NCBI GenBank assembly: GCA_013331535.1
Contig: DUGF01000047.1
Span: 1 to 8,537 of the forward strand
Direction of reading: 5' to 3'
Source of the DNA: Microcaldota archaeon
GTDB lineage: Archaea; Micrarchaeota; Micrarchaeia; Anstonellales; Bilamarchaeaceae
DNA: 8,537 bases
Positions within the stretch are counted from its first letter, which is position 1. The number at the start of each line of letters is the position of its first letter. Under the pieces are notes generated by a model. It was not told where the DNA came from. It saw only the letters and a program-made list of their open reading frames with translations, and made no database searches. Positions 1 to 5,586 of this stretch are shown piece after piece. Both the position numbers and the translations under genes were made by a program.

Positions 1-468
1 AGTTCCTGCTTCTCCTTTTGTCCTCATCATTGCCGCGCCTTCGTTTATTCTTCTGAGATCTTCGCCCAAGTTGCGGGCTCCACACACGAACGGTACCGTA
101 AATTTGCTTTTATCCACATGAAATTGTTCGTCTGCCGGAGTCAATACTTCACTCTCATCAATGAAATCGATTCCAATTGCTTCAAGCACCTGTGCCTCTG
201 CAAAATGGCCAATCCTGCATTTTGCCATAACCGGAATAGTAACCGCTGATTTGATTGCCTTTATCATAAGCGGATCGCTCATTCTTGCAACACCGCCCTG
301 CGCACGGATATCCGCAGGTACGCGCTCAAGTGCCATTACTGCGACTGCGCCTGCCTTTTCCGCAATTCTTGCCTGCTCAACGTTCGTAACGTCCATTATG
401 ACGCCGCCTTTAAGCATCTGGGCAAGTCCGGATTTTACAGTGAATGTTCCAGTTTTAGGATTAGACAA
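1..468 (-). CDS. pdxS: Pyridoxal 5'-phosphate synthase lyase subunit PdxS, N-terminal part
   Basis: PdxS (Pdx1) makes pyridoxal 5'-phosphate from ribose 5-phosphate, glyceraldehyde 3-phosphate and ammonia supplied by the glutaminase PdxT; it is a cytosolic TIM-barrel oligomer. The first 156 residues are present, about half of the usual 290-340, and the rest lies beyond base 1. Visible family signatures are GGVIMDVTN (residues 21-29, with the conserved Asp26), [30 protein letters not shown] with Lys83 (the first catalytic lysine), [14 protein letters not shown], and RTKGEAGT with Lys151 (the second catalytic lysine). No in-frame ATG precedes the conserved region. I chose TTG at 468-466 because GGTGAT lies 3 nt upstream and the resulting start ([12 protein letters not shown]) has the right length. 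The 178 bp upstream carries two hairpins. Confidence 0.96.
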   Translation of the reverse strand, partial: MSNPKTGTFTVKSGLAQMLKGGVIMDVTNVEQARIAEKAGAVAVMALERVPADIRAQGGVARMSDPLMIKAIKSAVTIPVMAKCRIGHFAEAQVLEAIGIDFIDESEVLTPADEQFHVDKSKFTVPFVCGARNLGEDLRRINEGAAMMRTKGEAGT

Positions 469-471
469 AAT

Positions 472-510
472 ATCACCAACATAATTAGTATATACAAAAA
501 ATATTAAATG
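472..510 (-). promoter_or_regulatory. Putative pdxS promoter (TATA-like) and ribosome-binding site
   Basis: Read on the minus strand, an AT-rich TTTAATAT element at about 508-501 lies about 25 nt before a start site predicted near 480, which leaves a leader of about 12 nt. That leader holds GGTGAT (477-472), 3 nt before the TTG start. A second AT element (TATATAC, about 495-489) lies too close to the start codon to serve the same start unless transcription is leaderless. The sequence elements are seen; their promoter role is inferred. Confidence 0.4.
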
Positions 511-534
511 ATTGGATTGAATAAAAGAAATTGT

Positions 535-562
535 TTTGACAAAATGCGAAGATTTTGTCAAA
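535..562. repeat. Perfect 11-bp hairpin upstream of pdxS
   Basis: The arms TTTGACAAAAT (535-545) and ATTTTGTCAAA (552-562) are perfect reverse complements around the 6-nt loop GCGAAG. The element lies between the stop of the lipoprotein gene and the start of pdxS, both on the minus strand. The loop is complementary to CTTCGC at 586-591, so a pseudoknot with the flank is possible. It could be an operator, an RNA element or a transcript end. Confidence 0.75.
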
Positions 563-563
563 T

Positions 564-584
564 ATTGACATTAAAAATGTCAAT
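564..584. repeat. Perfect 9-bp hairpin beside the first
   Basis: The arms ATTGACATT (564-572) and AATGTCAAT (576-584) are perfect reverse complements around an AAA loop. This hairpin starts 1 nt after the preceding one and shares its TTGACA/TGTCAA half-site, so four half-sites in alternating orientation occur within 50 bp. That arrangement suits a dimeric regulator or an RNA double hairpin. Confidence 0.75.
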
Positions 585-646
585 GCTTCGCCCGCAAGCA
601 CAGAGATACCCCGGTATAGACACCTTGTTTTGACTTAATTAAGGAA

Positions 647-1165
647 CTAACTTGGAAATACTAATTTACAAATATCTTGAACAGGAGCTGCAGTTTTTGC
701 ATCAAAAGAAAGTTGTTTGCATCCGGCATCAGCATTCTTTGATGCGGCTAAAAGATCAATGCATTTAGATCTGACAGTCTCAGAACATCCATAATCATTA
801 CATTGAGAGTTTATATCCTCGGTAAGATAGGTAAGTGCCGTACTGAGGTCAACCAATGGCAATAAACATTCATCAATGGATTTTATTACATCGGCAGAGC
901 AAATTTCGGATGAAAGCGAACATGCCTCATTGTATCTTACTTTGGCAGTAGTAAAATATGCTTTAGCTTCGCTAAATCTTTGTCTTGCTTCGACAAATTT
1001 TTCATTATTATAAGCAGTGCCACCTTCTTCATATTTCTGTAAGCCTATGTTAAGTTGATTTTCTGACTCTTTTAGTTTCTCTTTTGTAAGGTCTGTATTA
1101 TCTTCGATGATGCAACCAACTAATAACAACGCAATAAAAAGCAGTAGGACAGTTTTTATAGACAT
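647..1165 (-). CDS. Predicted secreted lipoprotein, cysteine-rich, unknown function
   Basis: This is a 172-aa protein. Residues 1-17 form a lipoprotein-type signal: a basic N-terminus (MSIK), a hydrophobic core (VLLLFIALLL) and the lipobox LVGC with Cys18 as the expected lipidation site. It should therefore be anchored outside the membrane. Residues about 27-90 are charged, helical and TPR-like (NEKFVEARQRFSEAKAYF). Residues 80-172 carry eight cysteines, enough for four disulfides if oxidised. No enzymatic motif is seen and I do not recognise the family. The ATG at 1165 lacks a Shine-Dalgarno sequence, but a TATA-like box about 25 nt upstream fits a leaderless transcript. It is a conserved-looking archaeal surface protein of unknown role. 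Confidence 0.8.
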   Translation of the reverse strand: MSIKTVLLLFIALLLVGCIIEDNTDLTKEKLKESENQLNIGLQKYEEGGTAYNNEKFVEARQRFSEAKAYFTTAKVRYNEACSLSSEICSADVIKSIDECLLPLVDLSTALTYLTEDINSQCNDYGCSETVRSKCIDLLAASKNADAGCKQLSFDAKTAAPVQDICKLVFPS

Positions 1166-1188
1166 AGTTATGATAGAAAAACAATCAA

Positions 1189-1196
1189 TTTTAAAG
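1189..1196 (-). promoter_or_regulatory. TATA-like box of the lipoprotein gene
   Basis: CTTTAAAA read on the minus strand is centred near 1192, about 25 nt before the ATG at 1165, and no ribosome-binding site intervenes. This suggests leaderless transcription. The placement is inferred from archaeal promoter spacing. Confidence 0.45.
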
Positions 1197-1199
1197 CTT

Positions 1200-1215
1200 A
1201 GTTAAAAAGGAAAAT
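1200..1215 (-). terminator. Oligo-T tract after tRNA-Glu
   Basis: Immediately 3' of the tRNA discriminator base, the minus strand reads ATTTTCCTTTTTAAC. Two T-runs directly after a stable RNA fit archaeal oligo-T termination. There is no hairpin other than the tRNA itself. Confidence 0.45.
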
Positions 1216-1229
1216 TGCTCCGTCCGGGA

Positions 1230-1275
1230 TTGGCGGCCTTGCCGACAAATCTTGAACGATTCGTCGTTCGAGGCT
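1230..1275 (-). other. tRNA-Glu intron 3, in the T-loop (46 nt)
   Basis: The T-stem 5' half CCGGG plus TTCGAA is followed by 46 nt before TCCCGG resumes. Between the T-stem and an inner helix GCCT/AGGC there are exactly 7 nt on each side (4 plus a 3-nt bulge), which fits cuts AA|A and AA|T at position 59/60. Only two of the four central pairs form, so the bulge-helix-bulge is relaxed. The intron core is the hairpin GAACGA-CGAA-TCGTTC. A nearly identical hairpin lies at 8400-8419. Confidence 0.75.
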
Positions 1276-1296
1276 TTCGAACCCGGGTTACTGGAG

Positions 1297-1335
1297 TTCG
1301 TTTCTGTCTAGCGTTTAGCGTTCGCAGGAACAGAC
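1297..1335 (-). other. tRNA-Glu intron 2, canonical 37/38 site (39 nt)
   Basis: The intron follows A37 of the anticodon loop. Helix CTGGA/TCCAG, a 4-position central helix CTTT/AACG (three pairs, one U-C mismatch), bulges CA|G and AA|C, and inner helix TCTGT/ACAGA give the standard geometry. It contains a tandem AACGCTA heptamer. Confidence 0.85.
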
Positions 1336-1360
1336 TGAAAGTCCAGAGTCCTTGACCGGG

Positions 1361-1445
1361 ATGTCCAACCTAATTGACTCGTGCTGCTTCAGGGCTTTTT
1401 CGCTGAAGCGTTTTTGCCCTTATGCTTCAGAAGTCAAAAAGGCTC
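1361..1445 (-). other. tRNA-Glu intron 1, in the D-loop (85 nt)
   Basis: The intron lies between G15 and the next D-loop base. The exon D-stem strand GTCT pairs with a second GGAC located near the intron 3' end, which gives an exact 4-bp central helix. The 3-nt bulges are AGG (cut AG|G) and ATC (cut AT|C). An inner helix, AGCCT/AGGTT and TTGACT/AGTCAA separated by U-U mismatches, closes the structure. The interior has competing stems: CTGAAGC occurs on both sides of GCTTCAG, and GGGC can pair with GCCC. Confidence 0.85.
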
Positions 1446-1470
1446 CTAGACTAACGGAGCAAATAAAATG

Positions 1471-2046
1471 CTACTTTAACAATTCCATGATTTCCCGATG
1501 GACATCGCTAATGCTCTTTGTAGCATCTACTTTGTGCCAATTAGGGGTTAAAAACTTATCCTTGGCAAGCTGGAGAAACCGCTCGCGGACTTTTTCAAGA
1601 TATTCTGCGTTTTCCTCATACCTGTCCAGTTGTTTTTGTTTGCGCTTGCGCTCCTGGGAAACCGAGGATGGGATGTCAAGGAGCAGAACCACGTCCGGGA
1701 CGATAAATCCCATTTTCGCAACCTCGCGCTTCCCGTCCTCGTACGAATACCCTCCGATCGTTTCATACGCAATTGTTGAAAAGATATAGCGGTCCAAAAC
1801 AACGAATTTTTTCATTTGAAGAGCCGCACGGATTTTTTCCTGCTCAACCATAATATCCTTAAGGAACAGGTTAAAGAGCTCTTTTGACTCAATCTCAATT
1901 TTCTTTTCTAGGTAATCATTGAGTTCCGGGGTGTTGCGGGTTGGATATTTGAAAACAATTAGTTCACTTCCGAATTTCTCGCGCAATAATTTTATCTGGG
2001 TCTCCTTCCCGCATCCGTCAATTCCTTCAAATAGAACAAGAGGCAT
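1471..2046 (-). CDS. tmk: Thymidylate (dTMP) kinase
   Basis: Tmk phosphorylates dTMP to dTDP using ATP in the cytosol, an essential step to dTTP. The 191-aa length is typical. The P-loop is FEGIDGCGKETQ (residues 6-17) with Lys14; the residue after Lys is Glu instead of the usual Ser/Thr, and Thr follows one position later. The DRY motif is at 85-87 in LDRYIFSTIAYE. VVLLLDIP (119-126) is the core strand, and a basic lid follows (QERKRKQKQ, 131-139). I chose ATG at 2046 over an in-frame TTG at 2052 because the TATA box at 2077-2071 predicts transcription from about 2048, so the message would be leaderless. It is divergent from pyrB, so two pyrimidine nucleotide genes share one promoter region. 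tRNA-Glu follows 10 nt downstream. Confidence 0.95.
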   Translation of the reverse strand: MPLVLFEGIDGCGKETQIKLLREKFGSELIVFKYPTRNTPELNDYLEKKIEIESKELFNLFLKDIMVEQEKIRAALQMKKFVVLDRYIFSTIAYETIGGYSYEDGKREVAKMGFIVPDVVLLLDIPSSVSQERKRKQKQLDRYEENAEYLEKVRERFLQLAKDKFLTPNWHKVDATKSISDVHREIMELLK

Positions 2047-2068
2047 AGCCAATCATTGAACCGAAAAG

Positions 2069-2104
2069 GAATATAAAAGTTGGCTAGCACTAATATACGG
2101 TGCT
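2069..2104. promoter_or_regulatory. Divergent tmk / pyrB promoter with a shared TATA element
   Basis: GAATATAAAAG (2069-2079) reads as AATATAAA on the plus strand and as TTTATATT on the minus strand. Archaeal spacing (about 25 nt) predicts starts near 2100 for pyrB and 2048 for tmk, each within a few bases of its start codon. Purine-rich CGAAAAGG before the plus-strand box could be a BRE. A weak 5-bp inverted repeat, AGCAC/GTGCT (2086-2104), lies at the pyrB start site. Confidence 0.5.
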
Positions 2105-2108
2105 TATT

Positions 2109-3011
2109 ATGAGGGACATGATATCAATACGAGATTTGGAAAAAAAAGAAATTGAACAACTTTTGAAAATGGCTGCTGAAAACGAGGCAGAAATAAAAAA
2201 AGGGGCAGAACCAAAGAAAACCGGAAAAGTAATGGCAACACTGTTTTTTGAGGCATCAACGAGAACAAAATTATCATTCCAGACCGCAGCACTCAGAAAA
2301 GGATTGACTTTCATTGATTTTCTCACGGAAACCAGTTCTGTGAAAAAAGGGGAAACGTTCATTGACACGATAAAGGTAATTGATGGATATGCCGATGTAA
2401 TCGTGGCAAGGCATCCAAAAGAAGGGGCATTAAGGCTTGCGGCAGACCTTGCAACCCATCCTGTAATAAACGGCGGGGATGGAGGAAACCAGCACCCGAC
2501 GCAAACTCTGATTGATTTATACACAATGAAAAAGGAAAAGGGAAAAATCGAAGGCCTGAACGTGAGCCTTGTCGGGGATCTTAAACATGCAAGAACAATG
2601 CATTCGCTTCTTTATGCACTAGCAATGTTTGGGGCAAATATTACGCTGATTGCACCAAAAGGGCTTGAAATGGAAAAAGAACATCTCGAAGAAGTGAAGA
2701 AAAAATTCGGGGCAAAAATAACAGTGAAGAGCGATTTGGATGCGGTTGGTGCGGATGTTTTGTATGTTTGCAGGATTCAGGCAGAAAGATTCGCTGACCC
2801 GCTTGAGGCAAAAAGAGTGCAGGAGCAGTTCAGGATAACCACTGAAAACCTCAAAGGCTCAAAGCCAGACCTTGTGATATTGCATCCATTGCCAAAAGTG
2901 AATGAAATCGCGCAGGAAATAGACAGCAGCAAGCAGGCAAGGTATTTCGAGCAGGCTCACAATGGCGTGCCGGTAAGGATGGCAATTATTGATTATGCGA
3001 TGGGGAGATGA
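2109..3011 (+). CDS. pyrB: Aspartate carbamoyltransferase catalytic subunit
   Basis: PyrB condenses carbamoyl phosphate and aspartate to carbamoyl-aspartate, the committed step of de novo pyrimidine synthesis. The 300-aa length is normal. Seen motifs are FFEASTRTKLSF with the carbamoyl-phosphate loop STRT (50-53), the lysine loop SSVKKGETF (77-84), VARHP (99-103), HPTQTLIDLYT (129-139), the second-domain start VSLVGDLKHARTMHS (152-166) with Arg162, and HPLPKVNEI (259-267). All the active-site regions I know are present. I chose ATG 2109 (MRDMISIRD) by family convention; GTG 2100 and ATG 2118 are in-frame alternatives. The predicted transcript starts near 2100, so it is leaderless or nearly so. 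Of 14 arginine codons, 13 are AGA/AGG. The partner gene pyrI is 1.7 kb downstream. Confidence 0.97.
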   Translation: MRDMISIRDLEKKEIEQLLKMAAENEAEIKKGAEPKKTGKVMATLFFEASTRTKLSFQTAALRKGLTFIDFLTETSSVKKGETFIDTIKVIDGYADVIVARHPKEGALRLAADLATHPVINGGDGGNQHPTQTLIDLYTMKKEKGKIEGLNVSLVGDLKHARTMHSLLYALAMFGANITLIAPKGLEMEKEHLEEVKKKFGAKITVKSDLDAVGADVLYVCRIQAERFADPLEAKRVQEQFRITTENLKGSKPDLVILHPLPKVNEIAQEIDSSKQARYFEQAHNGVPVRMAIIDYAMGR

Positions 3012-3020
3012 GGTGTGATA

Positions 3021-3497
3021 ATGGCAATACGACAAAACTGGCGAACATACGAAGAAATATCAGCACTGAAAAGAGCATGCCGCAGTGCATGTGTTAAGAA
3101 ACTCGGGCGCATCCTCCCAGAGCACGAAGATCACCTAACAATAGATTCTAACGTCGATGCTGTTGCATCCCGCAGAGCCAAAATTGCGCATAATGCAGTA
3201 TGCGGCGGAGTAGAAGGGGAGATATTCGATATGCTTAGCAGAACTGCTGAATCAACCCCAGAGCAGTTTGGGAAAGCGGTGCGTGGGCTATGCCGTGAAT
3301 TACGTATAGAGGATGAAGTAAGTATGGAGAATGGGCGCTTCTCAGTAGATGGAGCAGTACCATTTCTAATTCGTATCATGCGAGCTATAGCAGAACATAA
3401 GGTACATGCCGCCGCGCAGCTTAGGTTGGATGCCGAGATATTGGAAGTTTGGATTCGGGATATAGAATTCATCAGCCAAAAAACTAAACTAAGGTAA
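3021..3497 (+). CDS. Unrecognised helical protein, first of two genes between pyrB and pyrI
   Basis: This 158-aa protein belongs to no family I recognise. It begins 9 nt after the pyrB stop. I chose ATG 3021 because GAGGTG (3010-3015) lies 5 nt upstream; GTG 3015 is part of that site. The protein looks soluble and almost wholly alpha-helical: no signal peptide, no membrane segment, no metal motif, and scattered cysteines (residues 20, 24, 61, 91). Residues 85-145 (VRGLCRELRIEDEV, then FLIRIMRAIAEHK) resemble two segments of the next protein, which suggests a shared helical repeat. Twelve of its 17 arginine codons are CGN, against one of 14 in pyrB, so it may have a separate origin. Its position implies co-transcription with aspartate carbamoyltransferase. 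No function can be assigned. Confidence 0.8.
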   Translation: MAIRQNWRTYEEISALKRACRSACVKKLGRILPEHEDHLTIDSNVDAVASRRAKIAHNAVCGGVEGEIFDMLSRTAESTPEQFGKAVRGLCRELRIEDEVSMENGRFSVDGAVPFLIRIMRAIAEHKVHAAAQLRLDAEILEVWIRDIEFISQKTKLR

Positions 3498-3500
3498 AAC

Positions 3501-3533
3501 ATGATAAAACAAGAAACAGGAGTAGAATCGTGA
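3501..3533 (+). CDS. Possible 10-codon mini-ORF between the two inserted genes
   Basis: AAGGTA (3491-3496) precedes an ATG at 3501 that opens a 10-residue frame (MIKQETGVES). Its TGA stop sits just before the ribosome-binding site of the next gene. It could be a leader peptide or chance; only position and spacing support it. Confidence 0.15.
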   Translation: MIKQETGVES

Positions 3534-3542
3534 GGTAAGAAA

Positions 3543-4727
3543 ATGACACACAGAGAGCAACCACGGGGATTGTCTAGGAATTATACTGTAGTAGACCTAG
3601 TGCGTGAACTTGCACGTAAGCTGATGAAACCAGAACTTGAGGAGTATATGACGGGGGGGGTGTATAGATCCCAAGCAAGTAATCTTGCATATGATTCGCA
3701 ACACGGCGATTTCGGGCATTCGGCACTTCCAACTATACAACGTTCAATATCCGCTCTTCGCGGGGAAACTGTTGAGGGACGTGCACAGGAATTACTCGAA
3801 GCATTGAGAAAACAATTCCATGTGGATGCAGAATTCACAATCCGCCTTCTTCGGGTCGTGGCATCAAACGAGCGCGCAAGAGCAATGGAACATACAGAGC
3901 ATGCAGCAACTTGTAATGGGCTTGCTGATGCAATTATTGGCAAACAACCAAAACCAAAAGAATTAAACTCTCAAAAACTAGGTTTGTTTTATGAACTATG
4001 CATTGAGATTCTTTCAACACCGCAAACATGGGCTGAACCAACGGAAGAAGGCTGCATAATACTAAGTGAAGAAAAAGCAGCAGGGCTACGTGGGTTAATA
4101 CAGGATAGACTAGGGATTAATGGAAAAGACGCAAGTGACTTGTTGAATACTCTACGCGTAGCATGTGAAGGATTGTGGCGTGTGGATATTGAACACGAAA
4201 TACAGGGTTACCTTCAACAAATAGTGAATTCAATTCAAGAATGTGGCCAGTGCAGCTTAGGATTTGGAGAGGGAAGCGCAACACGAGATGATCTCGTATG
4301 GTTAGACAGTCATGGCGGACGTGGGTTAAAACCAGAAAAAGAACTGGAATTCAGAAGAAATTATGTACGTACCAGTTTGCTAGAAGGCGCATCAGATCCA
4401 TCAAAAATATTTGAAGCTGCGTTCCCGTATGTTCATTATACAATACGGGCAGAGGCAACACGGCTCGAGTTTTTTGCAGAGGAGCAGCCGCAAGCTCAGG
4501 AACCAGCATCTGGAGGAAGTGAAAGAGATGGTCCGCAGCCAGCAACCACCAGAGAAGCACTGGGTTTCAAATCTTATTTGATGGACAGCATACGCAGAGT
4601 TCGTGGACTTCCGGAAGAACCTCCAGCTGGTGATACAGTTGTACTACGACCAAGGGAAACAAGACTACCAGATGTGCCGGCGCCAAAAGAATTACGGAAA
4701 GACCGTCTCGAGAATAAAGAGGTGTAA
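3543..4727 (+). CDS. Unrecognised 394-aa helical protein, second gene between pyrB and pyrI
   Basis: No known family is recognised. GAGGTA (3533-3538) lies 4 nt before the ATG at 3543. Residues 1-310 are predicted mostly helical. Residues 75-125 (ALRKQFHVDAEF then IRLLRVVASNERARAMEH) and 176-232 (LRGLIQDRLGI then LLNTLRVACEG) look like two copies of one repeat that is also present in the preceding protein. Residues 312-394 are rich in Pro, Glu, Ala and Arg and probably disordered, apart from a short helix near SYLMDSIRRVRG (344-354). There is no signal peptide, membrane segment or catalytic motif. CGN arginine codons are common. A run of eight G at 3653-3660 is a possible slippage or sequencing-error site, but the frame stays open through it. 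The gene's 3' end contains the pyrI ribosome-binding site, so the genes are tightly coupled. Role unknown. Confidence 0.8.
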   Translation: MTHREQPRGLSRNYTVVDLVRELARKLMKPELEEYMTGGVYRSQASNLAYDSQHGDFGHSALPTIQRSISALRGETVEGRAQELLEALRKQFHVDAEFTIRLLRVVASNERARAMEHTEHAATCNGLADAIIGKQPKPKELNSQKLGLFYELCIEILSTPQTWAEPTEEGCIILSEEKAAGLRGLIQDRLGINGKDASDLLNTLRVACEGLWRVDIEHEIQGYLQQIVNSIQECGQCSLGFGEGSATRDDLVWLDSHGGRGLKPEKELEFRRNYVRTSLLEGASDPSKIFEAAFPYVHYTIRAEATRLEFFAEEQPQAQEPASGGSERDGPQPATTREALGFKSYLMDSIRRVRGLPEEPPAGDTVVLRPRETRLPDVPAPKELRKDRLENKEV

Positions 4728-4730
4728 ACC

Positions 4731-5168
4731 ATGTTAAAGGTAGATGCAATTGAAAACGGAACAGTAATTGACCATATAAAGGCGGGAAAGGGACAGAAAG
4801 TTCTTGGCCTGCTCGGGATTGATGACAAATTCGAATCCCGTGTTGCGCTTGTTGCAAACGTTGCAAGCAAGAAGCTCGGTAAAAAAGATATTGTGAAAAT
4901 TGAGAATGTTAATGTTTCAAATGAGCTGGCGAATCTTATTGCGTTGATTGCACCGAATGCCTCTATTAATATAATAAAGGGAAGCGAAGTCGCAAATAAA
5001 TTCCAGGTTTCTCCTCCAAAGGAACTGAAGAGTGTGGGAATCTGCCCGAATCCGAATTGCATTACAAATGTTGAGCTTGCAGAAAAATATTTCAATAACG
5101 AGGAAAACGATAAATACCGATGCCACTACTGCGAAAGGGTTTTCGTGGCAGAGGAACTGGTGAGGTAA
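4731..5168 (+). CDS. pyrI: Aspartate carbamoyltransferase regulatory subunit
   Basis: PyrI binds nucleotide effectors and, through a zinc domain, contacts PyrB in the holoenzyme; it is not catalytic. The 145-aa length is typical (about 150). The N-terminal allosteric domain shows VDAIENGTVIDHIKAGKG (4-21), with the nucleotide-site lysine region, and LLGI (27-30). The C-terminal zinc domain has the four expected cysteines, in CPNPNC (109-114) and CHYC (about 131-134). GAGGTG inside the end of the upstream gene lies 6 nt before the ATG. It is the last gene of this operon. Only 4 bp separate its stop from the vapC stop on the opposite strand, with no obvious terminator, so the two transcripts probably overlap at their 3' ends. 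Confidence 0.97.
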   Translation: MLKVDAIENGTVIDHIKAGKGQKVLGLLGIDDKFESRVALVANVASKKLGKKDIVKIENVNVSNELANLIALIAPNASINIIKGSEVANKFQVSPPKELKSVGICPNPNCITNVELAEKYFNNEENDKYRCHYCERVFVAEELVR

Positions 5169-5172
5169 CTCT

Positions 5173-5586
5173 TTAGTACAAAACCTCAACATATTTCTTA
5201 AATCGCGAATCAAACGTGGCGATGTGTCTTATACCGAATGTTTTTGCTGTAATAACACTGGTGCAATCAGTAAAACTAAGGTATTTTTCATTTGTGGAAT
5301 GTTGCTTATCAAGCTTAAATAAATCCCACGAACTATCAAAAATATCCCTGCTTATTTTTGCAATTTCACTCGTGTTCATTAATGCTTCACCTACAAAAAG
5401 ACTTTTATCAGGAGAGTATTTTGCAAGGCAATATGTAACAGTTTCATCCAGAATATAATCAGTTGTAAATAAGTTGCCATACGCGCCATTATCTATCTCC
5501 TTCATTATACCCGCAGCTCTTTCATGCAAATCATCTCGTTTGTTATAAAACGCAATCCACACACCAGAATCTATGAGTACGCCCAC
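5173..5586 (-). CDS. vapC: PIN-domain ribonuclease toxin, VapC family
   Basis: PIN-domain toxins are Mg-dependent ribonucleases that, when freed from their antitoxin, cut specific RNAs (tRNA or rRNA in characterised cases). The four acidic residues of the active site are visible: Asp6 in LIDSGVW, Glu48 in YILDET, Asp107 in LSFTDCTS and Asp126 in ATFDSRF. The 137-aa length is normal for the family. The GTG start at 5586 shares its G with the TAG stop of vapB (TAGTG), so the two frames overlap by one base and are translationally coupled. GGTGAGATA lies just before it. All active-site residues are intact, so the toxin is probably functional. The target is unknown. Confidence 0.93.
   Translation of the reverse strand: MGVLIDSGVWIAFYNKRDDLHERAAGIMKEIDNGAYGNLFTTDYILDETVTYCLAKYSPDKSLFVGEALMNTSEIAKISRDIFDSSWDLFKLDKQHSTNEKYLSFTDCTSVITAKTFGIRHIATFDSRFKKYVEVLY

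Larger units (their letters stand above)
1216..1460 (-). tRNA. tRNA-Glu (anticodon UUC) interrupted by three introns
   Basis: Four exons (1460-1446, 1360-1336, 1296-1276, 1229-1216) join into a complete 75-nt cloverleaf. The acceptor GCTCCGT/ACGGAGC has 7 perfect pairs. The D-stem is GTCT/GGAC, with the D-loop AGCCCGGTCAA. The anticodon stem is CTGGA/TCCAG, with the loop CTTTCAC carrying TTC at 34-36. The variable region is TAAC, the T-stem CCGGG/CCCGG, the T-loop TTCGAAT, and the discriminator A. CCA is not encoded. The introns of 85, 39 and 46 nt sit at 15/16, 37/38 (canonical) and about 59/60. The gene begins 10 nt after the tmk stop on the same strand, with no clear promoter between, so co-transcription with tmk and RNase P release is likely. 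The anticodon and D-loop match archaeal tRNA-Glu. The exact T-loop junction is ambiguous by 1-2 nt because A residues repeat. Confidence 0.9.

Noticed and set aside
161..484. 107-codon plus-strand open frame
   Set aside because: It is antisense to pdxS, which has clear family motifs and both catalytic lysines.
535..584. CRISPR array
   Set aside because: There are only two short palindromes of different length, with no repeat-spacer periodicity.
1216..1460. Split (trans-spliced) or permuted tRNA
   Set aside because: All four exons lie in order on one strand and join by ordinary intron removal, so no trans-splicing is needed.
1352..1789. 145-codon plus-strand open frame across the tRNA and tmk
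   Set aside because: It runs antisense through a tRNA gene and the tmk coding region; its product has no recognisable motif.
2086..2104. Attenuator or operator for pyrB from AGCAC/GTGCT
   Set aside because: A 5-bp stem with a 9-nt loop is within chance expectation, and no leader peptide is present.
4574..5095. 173-codon minus-strand open frame opposite pyrI
   Set aside because: It is Ser/Phe-rich and antisense to pyrI and the end of the preceding gene, typical of a shadow frame.
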